A DNA stretch of 64,000 bases from Arenibacter sp. 6A1 (lineage in GTDB: Bacteria > Bacteroidota > Bacteroidia > Flavobacteriales > Flavobacteriaceae): contig NZ_JAAXCQ010000020.1 of assembly GCF_012272855.1 (NCBI RefSeq), positions 40,198-104,197 of the forward strand. The letters run 5' to 3'. This document shows, piece by piece, positions 1 through 9,019 of the stretch. A model generated the notes under the pieces. It searched no databases, was not told the DNA's origin, and saw nothing but the letters and a program-made list of their open reading frames with translations. The translations under genes were made by a program, and so were the position numbers. How positions within the stretch are numbered: the first letter of the stretch is position 1; each line of letters begins with the position of its first letter.

Positions 1-16
1 TAGTATCGCCTTATCG

Positions 17-1114
17 CTATTTATTGTTGCTGCCCTCGTACGGTGTTGGCACATCCTGCTTATTAACTCCTTTTTTAGCAGTAATTTCTTTGGCTCTTTG
101 ATATTCCTCGGGATTTGCTGTTAGTCCTTCTTGACTGGCACCCCTAGAAGGATTGAACCTTAGTGAGGTATAAAGAGGAAAGTGATCCGAGCCAATAGAC
201 GGTAATCGCTGAATAGAATGCAAGGTAAAATGATCACTATGAAAAAGATGATCTAAAGGCCAACGCATGAACGGATATGCCGCATGAAAAGTATTGAACA
301 TTCCCCTTCCTATTCGCGGATCTAATAAACCACTAATCTTACGGAAAAGATGTGTCGTTGAGGACCATGCTACATCGTTAAGGTCTCCTGTCACTATGAT
401 AGGTTTTGTGCTCTTGTCTACACTACGAGCTACAATGATCAATTCTGCATCACGTGGCGCAGACTTTGTGTTTTCAGTCGGACTCGGTGGTGCTGGGTGG
501 AGGAAATGTGCACGAACCCTGTCACCTGTCCGCAATTCTATGGACACATGTATGGAGGGGACATTTTTCTCTACTAAAAATGAAATTTCCTGATCATGTA
601 AAGGCAGTTTTGAATAAAGGTGAATCCCATAAAGATTGTCAAGTGGACATTTGACAGCATATGGCATATCAGATTCCAACACCTTTAGTTGTTCTTCCCA
701 CCACCGATCAGATTCTAAGGTTACCAGAATATCTGGCTGGTATTTATTCACCAATTTTAGTAAAGCTTCCACATTTCGGTTGGTAGTAAGAACATTAGAG
801 GTGATAATGCTGAGTTGCCCTCCAGGGCTATTTTCCTTCGCTCCTTTCACCTCCTTGGGCCAAAAGGGTGTATAGGGCAATATCCACCACAATTGCCAAA
901 TAAAACAAGCGCCGTTCCCAAAAACAAGCATCCAAGTTATAGGATATTCTAAATTTAAAAAAAAGATACTTACTAGTAACAAGACCAATGAAAAAAGCAT
1001 GATTTGTACTCTGGGAAAGTCCATACTCCTTATAATCCAGTGTGTACCCTTAGACAATGGCAGTATGGTAACTAATACAGTAAGAATGGTACAAATACTA
1101 ATAAAAATGAGCAT
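17..1114 (-). CDS. Membrane-anchored endonuclease/exonuclease/phosphatase (EEP) family protein
   Basis: A predicted hydrolase of the DNase I-like EEP superfamily, 365 aa. The first ~80 residues hold three hydrophobic segments (about 1-20, 38-54, 57-79), so the catalytic domain is membrane-tethered and probably faces the periplasm. The EEP core begins near residue 105. It shows the family landmarks in order: TLESD (acidic metal ligand), HPAPP (His region), TGDLND (Asp-x-Asn) and a C-terminal GSDHFPL (Asp-His pair). The last ~40 residues are a polar tail outside the fold. EEP members cut nucleic acids, phospholipids or phosphoinositides, and the sequence does not show which applies here. The gene stands alone; its stop lies 16 nt from the window edge. 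Confidence 0.8.
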   Translation of the reverse strand: MLIFISICTILTVLVTILPLSKGTHWIIRSMDFPRVQIMLFSLVLLLVSIFFLNLEYPITWMLVFGNGACFIWQLWWILPYTPFWPKEVKGAKENSPGGQLSIITSNVLTTNRNVEALLKLVNKYQPDILVTLESDRWWEEQLKVLESDMPYAVKCPLDNLYGIHLYSKLPLHDQEISFLVEKNVPSIHVSIELRTGDRVRAHFLHPAPPSPTENTKSAPRDAELIIVARSVDKSTKPIIVTGDLNDVAWSSTTHLFRKISGLLDPRIGRGMFNTFHAAYPFMRWPLDHLFHSDHFTLHSIQRLPSIGSDHFPLYTSLRFNPSRGASQEGLTANPEEYQRAKEITAKKGVNKQDVPTPYEGSNNK

Positions 1115-1836
1115 GTTAATGATTGTTTACTATTATTGATTGTCTAAAAAGTAGGATGATTTGGCATTTTAAGATTGATATTACCAAAGGCTCTTGGCAG
1201 TTAGTTATTTATATCTGACTAGCGCCTGTTTTTTTTACGCTCATGGATAATACTATTTACCTCCATCAAACCAACATAGCCGGTATTTGACAAGAAATAA
1301 TTTTACCCGCCAGTAAGATACCCCAAATAACCTACAATCCAATGTTGACCAGGTCTTTTAGGTGCTAATTTATATATTTTTTAGGCTTCATATTTCTAAC
1401 AGTTTTTGTTTAACATCTCTATGATGTTCCGCTATAAATATGGTGATTTTCTGTAAAAGGAATTCGCTCCTACTCCAACCTCATCGTCTAGATAAACTAC
1501 CTTAGCATTACAAATATCCATCAAAGCGAATGTTATTATTCGGATGGGCTCATGTGGGTTAGCATCCGATCCTCATAAAAGAAATAACATAATCACGGAC
1601 CGCTATGTTTGCTTCTAAAGCAACTAATCTAAGTAACACTAATTAAACCTAGCTATAGCATTAGAAGAGGAGGGAGAATTATTTTGAATTATATGCATGC
1701 AGTAACTGACAAAAGGTAAACCCCTCATCTATATCTATAATGGTGCGGGTGCCCTCGCTTATAACCTTTAAAAAGCTGTTTTAAGTTTTCATTATTGTAG
1801 AGAATATTGGGTAAATAACGGTTTCTGATAAATGCG
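1115..1836. other. Gene-free stretch, 722 bases
   Basis: AT-rich DNA with no convincing coding frame on either strand. Short open runs occur on the minus strand just beyond the stop of the neighbouring SRPBCC pseudogene, but none has a start and a recognisable motif. No repeat or clear terminator was seen. Confidence 0.6.
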
Positions 1837-2309
1837 TTATTTATTTTTTAAAACATTGTTTAAGTTTTGGAAAAACATCTTCCAACCATTTATAATGCCC
1901 GATTTCATTGTTTGATCTTTTTGCTTGTTATTCGCAAAACTTGAATATAGTACTATCCTTGTTTCTGTTCCAATAGTTTGGAATTTAACTTCCGTGGTCA
2001 CCGGCACATTGTTTTCCCTATCTTCGTCCCAAGAGTCTTTGTAAACAATCCGATCTGATTTTTGCAGTAAAAGGTACTCGCCTTTTGTTGGGTACACCAC
2101 ACCTTCGGGAGATTTCATATGTATCCTACCCCCCCCTACTTTCGGATCAAGTTCTGCTTTTACAACTGAAAACCCTATTGGGAAAAACCATTGCTGGAAT
2201 GTTTTCAAATCTGTCCAAGCATTATAAAGGCTGATATATCCGCTTCGGTTTCAAAATCTAGTACTAGTGTTGGATCTAAATAATTAGATGTTTTATATCT
2301 CTTTTCCAT
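1837..2309 (-). pseudogene. SRPBCC / AHSA1-like protein, broken by a frameshift
   Basis: The long frame (1837-2208) covers residues from KTFQQWFFP through the C-terminal helix NGWKMFFQNL, typical of the Aha1-C/SRPBCC fold. The expected N-terminus lies upstream in another frame. An ATG at 2309 opens MEKRYKTSNYLDPTLVLDF, then runs into TGA. The bases just after it read YNAWTDLKTFQQ in the downstream frame, the normal continuation of this family. Loss of one base around 2226-2231 explains the break. The only start for the downstream frame is a TTG (2208) inside the conserved region, so it is not a true start. Either a real pseudogene or a sequencing error. Confidence 0.75.
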
Positions 2310-3018
2310 CTTAATTACCCTTATGCTAAATAAACTGCTTATATCCGTGCTCTATGAACCGGTAACGATCAATTTTAAGTCTTAAAGGATAAGTTGCGGC
2401 AATGCCATAGGGGAAAAAGGAGGAGTTTGCCAATTAAACCAACACTAAATTTATGCCTAATATCTAAAGAATAGCTTGTGCACAATTTTTCGCTATCAAA
2501 AACACCTAGGTGTCCGTTTGATCCAGAATTTTAGAAACAACATGAATTGCAAACCGGATGTCCATAGAAGGTTGTAGCCTCTATAATTATAGAATGAAGT
2601 ATACAAAAAAGCGCGGCTTGGTAAAAGCACTTAGCAAGCCGCGCCAAACATTTAATTATGAAATAAAATTAAGAAATCCAATTTACTAAAAATAATGATA
2701 CCATCCAATCTAAGATGTTTTTCACTACTAAAAACGACACCTTGGCCATTTAAAGGTTACGAGCTGCCCCGAAAGGTATTCAAAACACAACAAGCCCGGA
2801 TGCTCCAAGATGCTACGCCTTTTGTAAGGAGCCACGCATCACTAAGCCAAAACAATCTATTTCCCGGTAAAAGAAAATATAGGATTATCACAAGAAAAAT
2901 TAGCGAGGGAGGCTAGCTAATAAGGAGGGGGAATAATTTAAATCCGATTGCCAAAAGCTATGTGTCAGCCGCGCTTCGTAGCGCTATTAAATATATATTT
3001 TACTGTCGTAAGTCATTC
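2310..3018. other. Gene-poor stretch, 709 bases
   Basis: No gene can be supported. A 73-codon open frame at 2695-2916 (+) has no recognisable domain, a biased composition and no promoter, and I leave it out. The only structured element is the hairpin at 2611-2644. Confidence 0.55.
2605..2644 (-). terminator. GC-rich hairpin followed by T-run, possible terminator
   Basis: A perfect 10-bp stem (GCGCGGCTTG at 2611-2620 pairs with CAAGCCGCGC at 2635-2644) has a 14-nt loop. On the minus strand it is followed by six T. It would terminate minus-strand transcription coming from the NTF2-like lipoprotein gene, but lies 375 nt beyond that stop, so it could instead end a small RNA. Confidence 0.45.
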
Positions 3019-3540
3019 CTATTCTTCCAGCTTCTCATCCTTCTTTAAGGGGGAATGATGTTCATGTACTATCCTCCAGCCGTTTTTAGTCTTAACAAAT
3101 AACAATGAAATTTGATCATTGACCACGACAAGGTCTTCTTCGAATTTTAAATGGAAATCTGAGTGAAAAGTCATATTGGCCACTTGATCGTATACCGCAA
3201 TTTTCATATCATTCATATCAAATTTCAATATTTCAGTAACCGAGCCAAATACATTCCTTTCAAATTCTTCATTTTCAGTCCCACCGTTTCGCAGTTCTCC
3301 TTTTTTAAATTCAGTAAACTTTGGGCTGTATGCATGAAAAGAGATGAGCCTGTCAAGATCGCCATCCTTTACACTTTGGGCAATACTATCCATGGTCAAT
3401 TTAACCTCCTGCATTGCTTCTGAAAATTCATCGTTTATCAGGTCTATTGGCGTTTCTACAACTTTTTGTTCCTTTTCTTTACAGGAAATGAGTAATACTC
3501 CAAAAAGTATCAATAGCGTAAATAAGAGTTTTGATTTCAT
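3019..3540 (-). CDS. NTF2/SnoaL-like lipoprotein
   Basis: A 173-aa predicted lipoprotein. The N-terminus is a basic, hydrophobic signal ending in LLISC, so Cys20 would be lipidated. The rest has the SnoaL/nuclear-transport-factor-2 pattern: an N-terminal helix with a 'DGDLDRLISFHAYSP' segment, then alternating strands ending in KNGWRIVHEHHSPL, the usual closing strand of this fold. Such domains often bind small hydrophobic ligands or act as lyase/isomerase-like scaffolds; no catalytic residues can be named here. It is isolated, with long empty stretches on both sides and no TAnnTTTG near the start. Confidence 0.7.
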   Translation of the reverse strand: MKSKLLFTLLILFGVLLISCKEKEQKVVETPIDLINDEFSEAMQEVKLTMDSIAQSVKDGDLDRLISFHAYSPKFTEFKKGELRNGGTENEEFERNVFGSVTEILKFDMNDMKIAVYDQVANMTFHSDFHLKFEEDLVVVNDQISLLFVKTKNGWRIVHEHHSPLKKDEKLEE

Positions 3541-4055
3541 AATTCCACAGTTTACATATTACTAATCGTACAGTAAGTTATGGATTTTAAACGACTCTAA
3601 ATTTCCCTATATGCTGGTTGTTAAGAATCATGTATAAACTGTTCATACCGAGGTGTACGTTGCGACATCTAAACCCAAATTTTGGTTTTGTTTGCCGTTG
3701 ACCTTCCTGGTGATTCATATAAATGAAGCCAACCATATCTCCCACGTTTTATTTTTGCAATCAGTTTTTTTATGAAATCTTTTAATCTGGTTTATCCTTA
3801 ACTAAGAAAGGCATACTTCCTTATGCCATCTTAAATAAACGCTACGTATAGGCTGTTAGCCCTGGGGTAAAAGAAAAGTGTTCTTATAAAAAACGTAATT
3901 ATTGCAACGATACACTATGACGAGAAAGTTTCAAGAATCAATTATATAAAAATCCGAAAAATTGTTTAGCCCAAAATCCTAGAAGTAGTTCTACTTTTGT
4001 GTTATAAATAATAATGACGAAATTGGTTTAACTAAACCATTAACATATAGCAAAT
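3541..4055. other. Gene-free stretch, 515 bases
   Basis: No coding frame or repeat seen. It contains a promoter-like element for the rightward small membrane protein (3992-3999). Confidence 0.55.
3992..3999 (+). promoter_or_regulatory. Bacteroidota -7 promoter element (TACTTTTG)
   Basis: An exact match to TAnnTTTG, 56 nt before the ATG of the small membrane protein at 4056. A TTG lies about 27 nt further upstream as a possible -33 element. Confidence 0.5.
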
Positions 4056-4256
4056 ATGAATAAGTCCATAAAAATAATTTTGGTTGTAGCCGGCACTGTG
4101 CTATTAGGATATGGAATATATACCTTTATAGTACCAGAAACCGTAGTAAGTATAGGATCTTTAGACCTTATTAAAGCTCAAAATGACAACAAGGCCTATA
4201 TTGCCATTGGCTTGGGACTGGTGATTCTCCTTTTAGGCTTATTTAAAAGCAAATAA
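4056..4256 (+). CDS. Small two-TM membrane protein
   Basis: A 66-aa protein of unknown function with two hydrophobic segments (about residues 6-26 and 47-63). They are joined by a short polar loop containing GSLDLIKAQNDNKAY, and the C-terminus is basic (FKSK). Both termini are predicted to be cytoplasmic. A TAnnTTTG promoter element 56 nt upstream and the clean two-helix hairpin support a real gene. It is 90 nt upstream of, and co-directional with, the methyltransferase at 4347 and may be co-transcribed with it. Confidence 0.6.
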   Translation: MNKSIKIILVVAGTVLLGYGIYTFIVPETVVSIGSLDLIKAQNDNKAYIAIGLGLVILLLGLFKSK

Positions 4257-4346
4257 AACGACAAGAAACCTGTAAATGGCAATTTAAAAGACATTGGGAC
4301 ACCTTTAAACATCCTTTTTTAGTATGTTTTGACCTAAAGGGAATTT

Positions 4347-5024
4347 ATGAATACAAAAGAAAATACAACCCAAAGAGAAAAAAAGCCTTGGCCTACTAAA
4401 GCTGCCATGGAACAGGTCTATGAAATGAAACTTTGGGGTGGCAACAACGCTGATTTTTATTCAGGTGAAGGATCACATGATCCTGAAATAGTATTTCCAT
4501 ATTTAGCTGCTGTAACATCATTTTTAACCTCTTTTGAAAGTCCACTTACGGTCTGTGATTTAGGTTGTGGCGATTTTAATGTAGGAATAGAATTGGTACA
4601 ACATACTAAAAAATATGTTGCACTAGATATCGTAGCAGACCTTATAGAATACAATAAAGAAAAATTTAAAGAAGAGAATTTAGAATTCCTTTGTTTGGAT
4701 ATTGCTGTAGCTGATTTGCCGTCTGGGGATTGTGCTATCATAAGACAGGTACTCCAACATTTATCGAATACCGAGGTACAAAGTATCGTGAATAAGTTAA
4801 CTGCCTTTAAATATGTTATTTTAACAGAACATTTACCTGAAGGAGATTTTGTACCCAACAAAGAGATTATTTCAGGACAAGGAATTAGACTCAAAAAACA
4901 AAGCGGCATAAATCTATTAGCACCACCCTTTAATTTTAAGGTAAAAGAAGAGAAACAATTATTGTCTGTTACTTTAAAGGATGGTAAAGGAGTAATCGTA
5001 ACTACCCTTTATACAACTTCTTAA
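4347..5024 (+). CDS. Class I SAM-dependent methyltransferase
   Basis: 225 aa, predicted soluble. Motif I (VCDLGCGDFNVG, near residue 70) is the glycine-rich SAM-binding loop. It is followed by an acidic motif II (YVALDIV) and a post-core RQVLQHLSNTEV segment resembling motif IV/V of small-molecule methyltransferases. The N-terminus (KPWPTKAAMEQVYEMKLWG) is typical of a flavobacterial subgroup I recognise only as unassigned methyltransferases. The substrate is unknown. The start is the ATG 11 nt after a purine-rich AAAGGG. Confidence 0.75.
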   Translation: MNTKENTTQREKKPWPTKAAMEQVYEMKLWGGNNADFYSGEGSHDPEIVFPYLAAVTSFLTSFESPLTVCDLGCGDFNVGIELVQHTKKYVALDIVADLIEYNKEKFKEENLEFLCLDIAVADLPSGDCAIIRQVLQHLSNTEVQSIVNKLTAFKYVILTEHLPEGDFVPNKEIISGQGIRLKKQSGINLLAPPFNFKVKEEKQLLSVTLKDGKGVIVTTLYTTS

Positions 5025-5136
5025 GCTCCCCATTAATTGTCCCAAGGGGATATTCAACTATTTTTTCCCAGATGAATGTCTCATAAATATGATTTGGCAA
5101 ACTTATATTTGTAACACACGTATAAAATAATCCGAA

Positions 5137-5595
5137 TCACTGTACCAAACCTTCAGCTTTCCTTTTCATAAGTAAGCGCCCTTCATTGTCTAAATAATAG
5201 TTATCCGAGGCTAAAAAAGTTTCAAATCCAAGCTTATTATAAATTTGGAGTGCCGATGCGTTTTCCGGATGCACTGTTAAACAAATTTCCTTACAATGAT
5301 TGGCCTCCAATAGGGTTATCAGCTCTTGCGTTAATTTCTTTCCGATCTGTCTTCCTCTAGCTGCTGGATGAACACCGACAGACAAAATCCAGCCCTGATT
5401 TGTGTTAGCCGTAAGATTCCCCAAAACATATCCTAAAACTTCATCCCCCTCTTGGGCTATTAAAAAATAATCCTCAGAAATATCAAAAAGCTGTCGTAAA
5501 ACGAATAGCGGATAACTTCCATCCTTAAAACACAATGTTTCAATTTCATGGACTACTTTTAAATCTTCTAATGTTGCTTTTTTTATTCTAATCAT
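5137..5595 (-). CDS. GNAT N-acetyltransferase (RimI-like)
   Basis: 152 aa, one GNAT domain. Acetyl-CoA motif A is visible as SVGVHPAARGRQIGKKL (about residues 77-93, R/Q-x-x-G-x-G/A type). Motif B follows as CLTVHPENASALQIYNKLGF, the NxxAxxLYxKxGF signature. These features match RimI-type enzymes that acetylate protein N-termini or small amines, but the gene is not in a rimI/tsaB context, so the substrate stays open. It converges on the methyltransferase gene (112-nt gap). Confidence 0.8.
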   Translation of the reverse strand: MIRIKKATLEDLKVVHEIETLCFKDGSYPLFVLRQLFDISEDYFLIAQEGDEVLGYVLGNLTANTNQGWILSVGVHPAARGRQIGKKLTQELITLLEANHCKEICLTVHPENASALQIYNKLGFETFLASDNYYLDNEGRLLMKRKAEGLVQ

Positions 5596-5804
5596 GCCTT
5601 CTTTTTAGTCGTAGCTCCTATGGTTATCACGTGTAAAAAATCCCGGAAACTTATAGTAGGACTAGCAGTTCAGACCGATATTAAAGTATCCATAGTATTG
5701 AGAGGTACAAAGGTAAAAAAATGCAAAACTTACACAGGAAATCCCCCTCATAAATCTAGAATTAAAGTATCTTACTTTTGGCCTGATTCAGCATTCAAGA
5801 AATA

Positions 5805-5820
5805 ATGGGCCCTGGCCCAT
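5805..5820. repeat. 16-bp near-perfect palindrome
   Basis: ATGGGCC-CT-GGCCCAT, a 7-bp stem with a 2-nt centre. It lies 25 nt downstream of a promoter-like TACTTTTG (5773-5780, +). It could be a protein-binding operator; there is no gene immediately next to it. Confidence 0.4.
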
Positions 5821-6177
5821 ACCTTAACAACTCTTTAAGCGATGAATGGCACCGTCTTACCATAGATAGCATGCCTACGTTCACAAAGAGCCCTAAGTTA
5901 TCCCTAGGTATTTCAAAGTTGCGCTATAATTTTCAAATGAATCAGGTATCCCTAGCCAGAAAACCAATTTCGAAAGAGTATTTATCTATAATCCATTCTG
6001 TTATAGATTTTTGTAATTATTAAAAATAGAGTAAAAATGAGCTTATAAAACCCCTTCTCTTTCGAGGGAATCCTTTCACTCCCTTCACAAGATATCATCT
6101 GACTGATATATAGTTCTTTAGGAAAGATTTAACTTAAACAATAGGGTCCTAATGTTAAATTGTATTCTTTTATATTT

Positions 6178-6185
6178 TAATTTTG
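6178..6185 (+). promoter_or_regulatory. Candidate -7 element TAATTTTG upstream of the deaminase
   Basis: An exact TAnnTTTG match 156 nt before the ATG at 6342. It would leave a leader of about 150 nt, in which I see no recognised riboswitch. Confidence 0.4.
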
Positions 6186-6341
6186 AGTCGACTTCAGCCA
6201 ATAAAACTTATACCGGAAACTTTGTTCAATTTTAGGTATAAGTCCTGTTCATATTTGATTGACCAACAAATAATATTCAAATAACATTCACTATGTTAAA
6301 CCCCATGGGTTTGATTAGTATTTACATAAAATCATTCTAAG

Positions 6342-7586
6342 ATGAGAAAGAAGTTTTTTAATGCGAAATTTTATCGCAACGATGCAGCAACCGAAATGGT
6401 GGTAGAAGATGGAAAAATCATTCAGATCGGAACTAACTTGCCCAAGTGTGAAGAAGAAATCGACCTCAATGGAAAACTTGTTTTACCTCCTTATGTAGAT
6501 CCCCATTTACATTTGGACTATGTATATACCGGACGTAATGACGGAGGGAAAATTAACTCAGGAACACTTTTCGAAGGTATTGCACGTTGGCATAATATCA
6601 AAAAATCACAAACGAAAGAAGATGCTAAAGAACGTGCATTGACTGCCATCCAGGAAGAGGTTTCTCAGGGTGTCCAATTTATCCGTACCCACATCGACGT
6701 GACAGACCCAAAACTTCTGGGGATGGAGGTGATGCTCGAACTGCGGGAAGAACTGAAGGATTTAGTAACCATCCAAATTGTATCTTTCCCTCAAGAAGGG
6801 ATGTACGCCTATAAAGGCGGCTATGAACTGGTTGAAGAAGGCCTAAAGATGGGTGCCGATTGTGTAGGAGGCATTCCGCATTTCGAATGGGCCCGTGAAA
6901 TCGGTGATAAATCTGTACACAGTATTGTAGAGCTTGCCCTAAAACATGACAAAATGATTGACGTGCACTGTGATGAAACGGATGATCCCATGTCGCGTTT
7001 TGTCGAACTACTCAATGCCTTGGTGATGATAGAAGGTATTGGTCCTAAAACAGCTGCCAGTCATACATGTTCCTTTGGCAGTGTTGACAATGCCTATGCT
7101 TTTCGCATGATGGGTTTATTTAAGGCCAGCGGTATCAACTTTATTTCATGCCCTACAGAAAATGCCTATCTACAGGGGCGTCAAGATACTTATCCCAAGC
7201 GTCGTGGACTGACCCGAGTAAAAGAATTTCTACAAGAAGGTATCAATGTATGCTTTGCACAAGACTCCATCAATGATCCTTGGTATCCACTAGGTAATGG
7301 AAATATGATGAATATCCTAGACAACGGTATTCACTTAACTCAGGTTGCTTCATTCGCAGAATTAGAAACCGCTTTCAATTTGATAACTTATAACGGTGCT
7401 AAAACGATGATGCTAGAAGATCAATATGGTTTAGATGTAGGCAAACCGGCCAACTTTATAGTGGTCAACGAATTTTCGGTTTTTGAAGCTATTCGTAAAA
7501 GAGTAGAAGTATTGGCATCTGTACGAAAAGGCGAATTCTTATTCCGCCGAAGAGAACCGGAATATGAAATTCCTTTAATCCTTTAA
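6342..7586 (+). CDS. Cytosine deaminase-family amidohydrolase (CodA-like)
   Basis: 414 aa, close to the ~427 aa of E. coli CodA. Amidohydrolase metal ligands are visible: DPHLHLD (HxH, about residues 54-58), HCDETDD (His plus catalytic Glu, about 210), SHTCSFG (His, about 240) and AQDSINDPWYPLGNGNM (metal Asp). The FPQEG and DPWYPLG strings are characteristic of the CodA subfamily. The expected reaction is hydrolytic deamination of cytosine (or a related cyclic amine) in pyrimidine salvage, in the cytoplasm; no signal peptide is present. No permease is adjacent. Close relatives act on isocytosine or creatinine-like substrates, so the exact substrate is inferred. A strong hairpin terminator follows. 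Confidence 0.8.
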   Translation: MRKKFFNAKFYRNDAATEMVVEDGKIIQIGTNLPKCEEEIDLNGKLVLPPYVDPHLHLDYVYTGRNDGGKINSGTLFEGIARWHNIKKSQTKEDAKERALTAIQEEVSQGVQFIRTHIDVTDPKLLGMEVMLELREELKDLVTIQIVSFPQEGMYAYKGGYELVEEGLKMGADCVGGIPHFEWAREIGDKSVHSIVELALKHDKMIDVHCDETDDPMSRFVELLNALVMIEGIGPKTAASHTCSFGSVDNAYAFRMMGLFKASGINFISCPTENAYLQGRQDTYPKRRGLTRVKEFLQEGINVCFAQDSINDPWYPLGNGNMMNILDNGIHLTQVASFAELETAFNLITYNGAKTMMLEDQYGLDVGKPANFIVVNEFSVFEAIRKRVEVLASVRKGEFLFRRREPEYEIPLIL

Positions 7587-7623
7587 ATTTGTTTCCGTGA
7601 TTTTCAATATCATAAAAGCATCC

Positions 7624-7661
7624 AAAAAGGACTGTTATCAACCACGATAACAGTCCTTTTT
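7624..7661 (+). terminator. Strong bidirectional Rho-independent terminator
   Basis: A 16-bp perfect stem (AAAAAGGACTGTTATC pairs with GATAACAGTCCTTTTT) has a 6-nt loop, with T-runs on both strands. It lies 37 nt after the deaminase stop and between convergent genes. Confidence 0.9.
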
Positions 7662-7801
7662 TAGTTTAGATACCCCTCCCTTCTTCGCTACTACCCATTA
7701 ATTCCTCAAAAAAATGGGGTAAATGAACCCTTCCCTAGAAATGGAAATGGTTATTCTGAGCAGAACGGTGTGTATGAGGGGCTGTGCGAACCGTACTTCC
7801 T

Positions 7802-8911
7802 TTAGGGTATATTCAAAATATCACGTATTAATTTTTCATAAACACTTGCATACTGTATCATTCCATAATCGTTGGGGTGGATATAATCTACAAACATATC
7901 ATCTACAAACCCCAGGTCCTCTTTTGTCAAGAGGTATACCTTGGTAAAACCCGCTGCTTTTAAGCTGTCAAAAGCCCTGCCCAATTCCTTATTCAAGATT
8001 TTGGTCTTACTACTATTATTTCTGTTCGTAAAACTGTTGGCATATCCTAGGTGTGCCGTCAATATAACGGGAACATCTGGCCTTATAGCTTTTAACTTCT
8101 TCACGGCTTCCATAGCTAGGCTATAGGTATCGTCCCTATCCGGACTCAGGTTTGGCAAACAGTCTAAAATATATACGCTAGCATCAATTTCTGTCATTAA
8201 ATCTACCAGTGCTGGTTCCAATCTGCCATTTCCAGAAAACCCAAGATTAACCACCGGCACTCCTAATTTCCGTTCTACAATATTTGTCCATGCCATCCCG
8301 GGCCGGGAAGCACAGGCGCCCTGACAAATAGAAGTACCGTAGGCCACAATGGCTTTCTCTTTTCTTAGGGGCAAGGGCTCAAGAATAAATGTTTCATCAA
8401 CCCCTATTTCTAAGGTCTCTACCTCATTGTACAAGGGTAAAAACAATTGAAATTCCCTTCCCTTCTTCATATCGGATTGGGCATCTCCATCTACTTTAAA
8501 GGTATAACTGCTTATGCCATCGATATGGTAGCCCCCCCAAGCACGAAACCATTCCCCATCACTAATCTTCCCATATAAATCTAAGCCGCTTACTCCCGTT
8601 GCCGGCATATGTGGCATGGCTACGCTTCCTTTTAGTTTGTATTTTACTTGAATGCTATTGGCATTGGACCGGAACCGGATGGACAAGCCTGCTGACTGCT
8701 TTGATAATTCCCATACGGCCTTTCTTAGCTTTTCTTCCGACCTCTCTGGCAGTCGGTGGTACACAGATCTTACTTCCTTAGCCCAAGCCTGACCTGCAAT
8801 AACAGGAAACTCGTTATTAGCAGGGTTCCACCACTTTAGTTCAGTTTTCTCTTGTGCAAAAGAAATATGAGCCACAAAAAGCAGCAGCGATAGTAGGTGT
8901 ATTTTCTTCAT
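7802..8911 (-). CDS. Secreted SGNH/GDSL hydrolase (two-domain esterase)
   Basis: 369 aa with a cleavable signal peptide (about 1-19, ending ISFAQ). The N-terminal beta-domain contains GVSGLDLYGK, the GxDLY signature of the domain that precedes SGNH esterases. The C-terminal SGNH domain shows block I GTSICQG (nucleophile Ser), block II LGFSGNG (oxyanion Gly), block III CLPNLS (Asn), and block V DYIHPNDYG (Asp-x-x-His). The likely role is periplasmic de-esterification of a carbohydrate. It lies 108 nt downstream of a sulfatase on the same strand, which suggests joint action on a sulfated and acylated glycan. Confidence 0.8.
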   Translation of the reverse strand: MKKIHLLSLLLFVAHISFAQEKTELKWWNPANNEFPVIAGQAWAKEVRSVYHRLPERSEEKLRKAVWELSKQSAGLSIRFRSNANSIQVKYKLKGSVAMPHMPATGVSGLDLYGKISDGEWFRAWGGYHIDGISSYTFKVDGDAQSDMKKGREFQLFLPLYNEVETLEIGVDETFILEPLPLRKEKAIVAYGTSICQGACASRPGMAWTNIVERKLGVPVVNLGFSGNGRLEPALVDLMTEIDASVYILDCLPNLSPDRDDTYSLAMEAVKKLKAIRPDVPVILTAHLGYANSFTNRNNSSKTKILNKELGRAFDSLKAAGFTKVYLLTKEDLGFVDDMFVDYIHPNDYGMIQYASVYEKLIRDILNIP

Positions 8912-9019
8912 AATTTTATGTTGTGTTTTAAGTGTCCAAATGTGCTCTCCTTTGGTTTTGTAATTCAGTATTCCCTGGAATATGACAATAACTGCTCTTA
9001 TATTTTAATGCAGCGCGAA

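Larger units (their letters stand above)
5596..6341. other. Gene-poor stretch, 746 bases
   Basis: Two overlapping short open frames (5620-5805 and 5805-6023, +) lack recognisable features and I do not call them. Seen here: a TACTTTTG element at 5773-5780, a palindrome at 5805-5820, and a TAATTTTG element at 6178-6185. Confidence 0.5.

Noticed and set aside
2695..2916. 73-codon open frame as a gene
   Set aside because: No recognisable fold, promoter or sensible composition; surrounding DNA is empty.
5805..6023. 72-codon open frame as a gene
   Set aside because: It begins within a palindrome, has no domain and no neighbour support.
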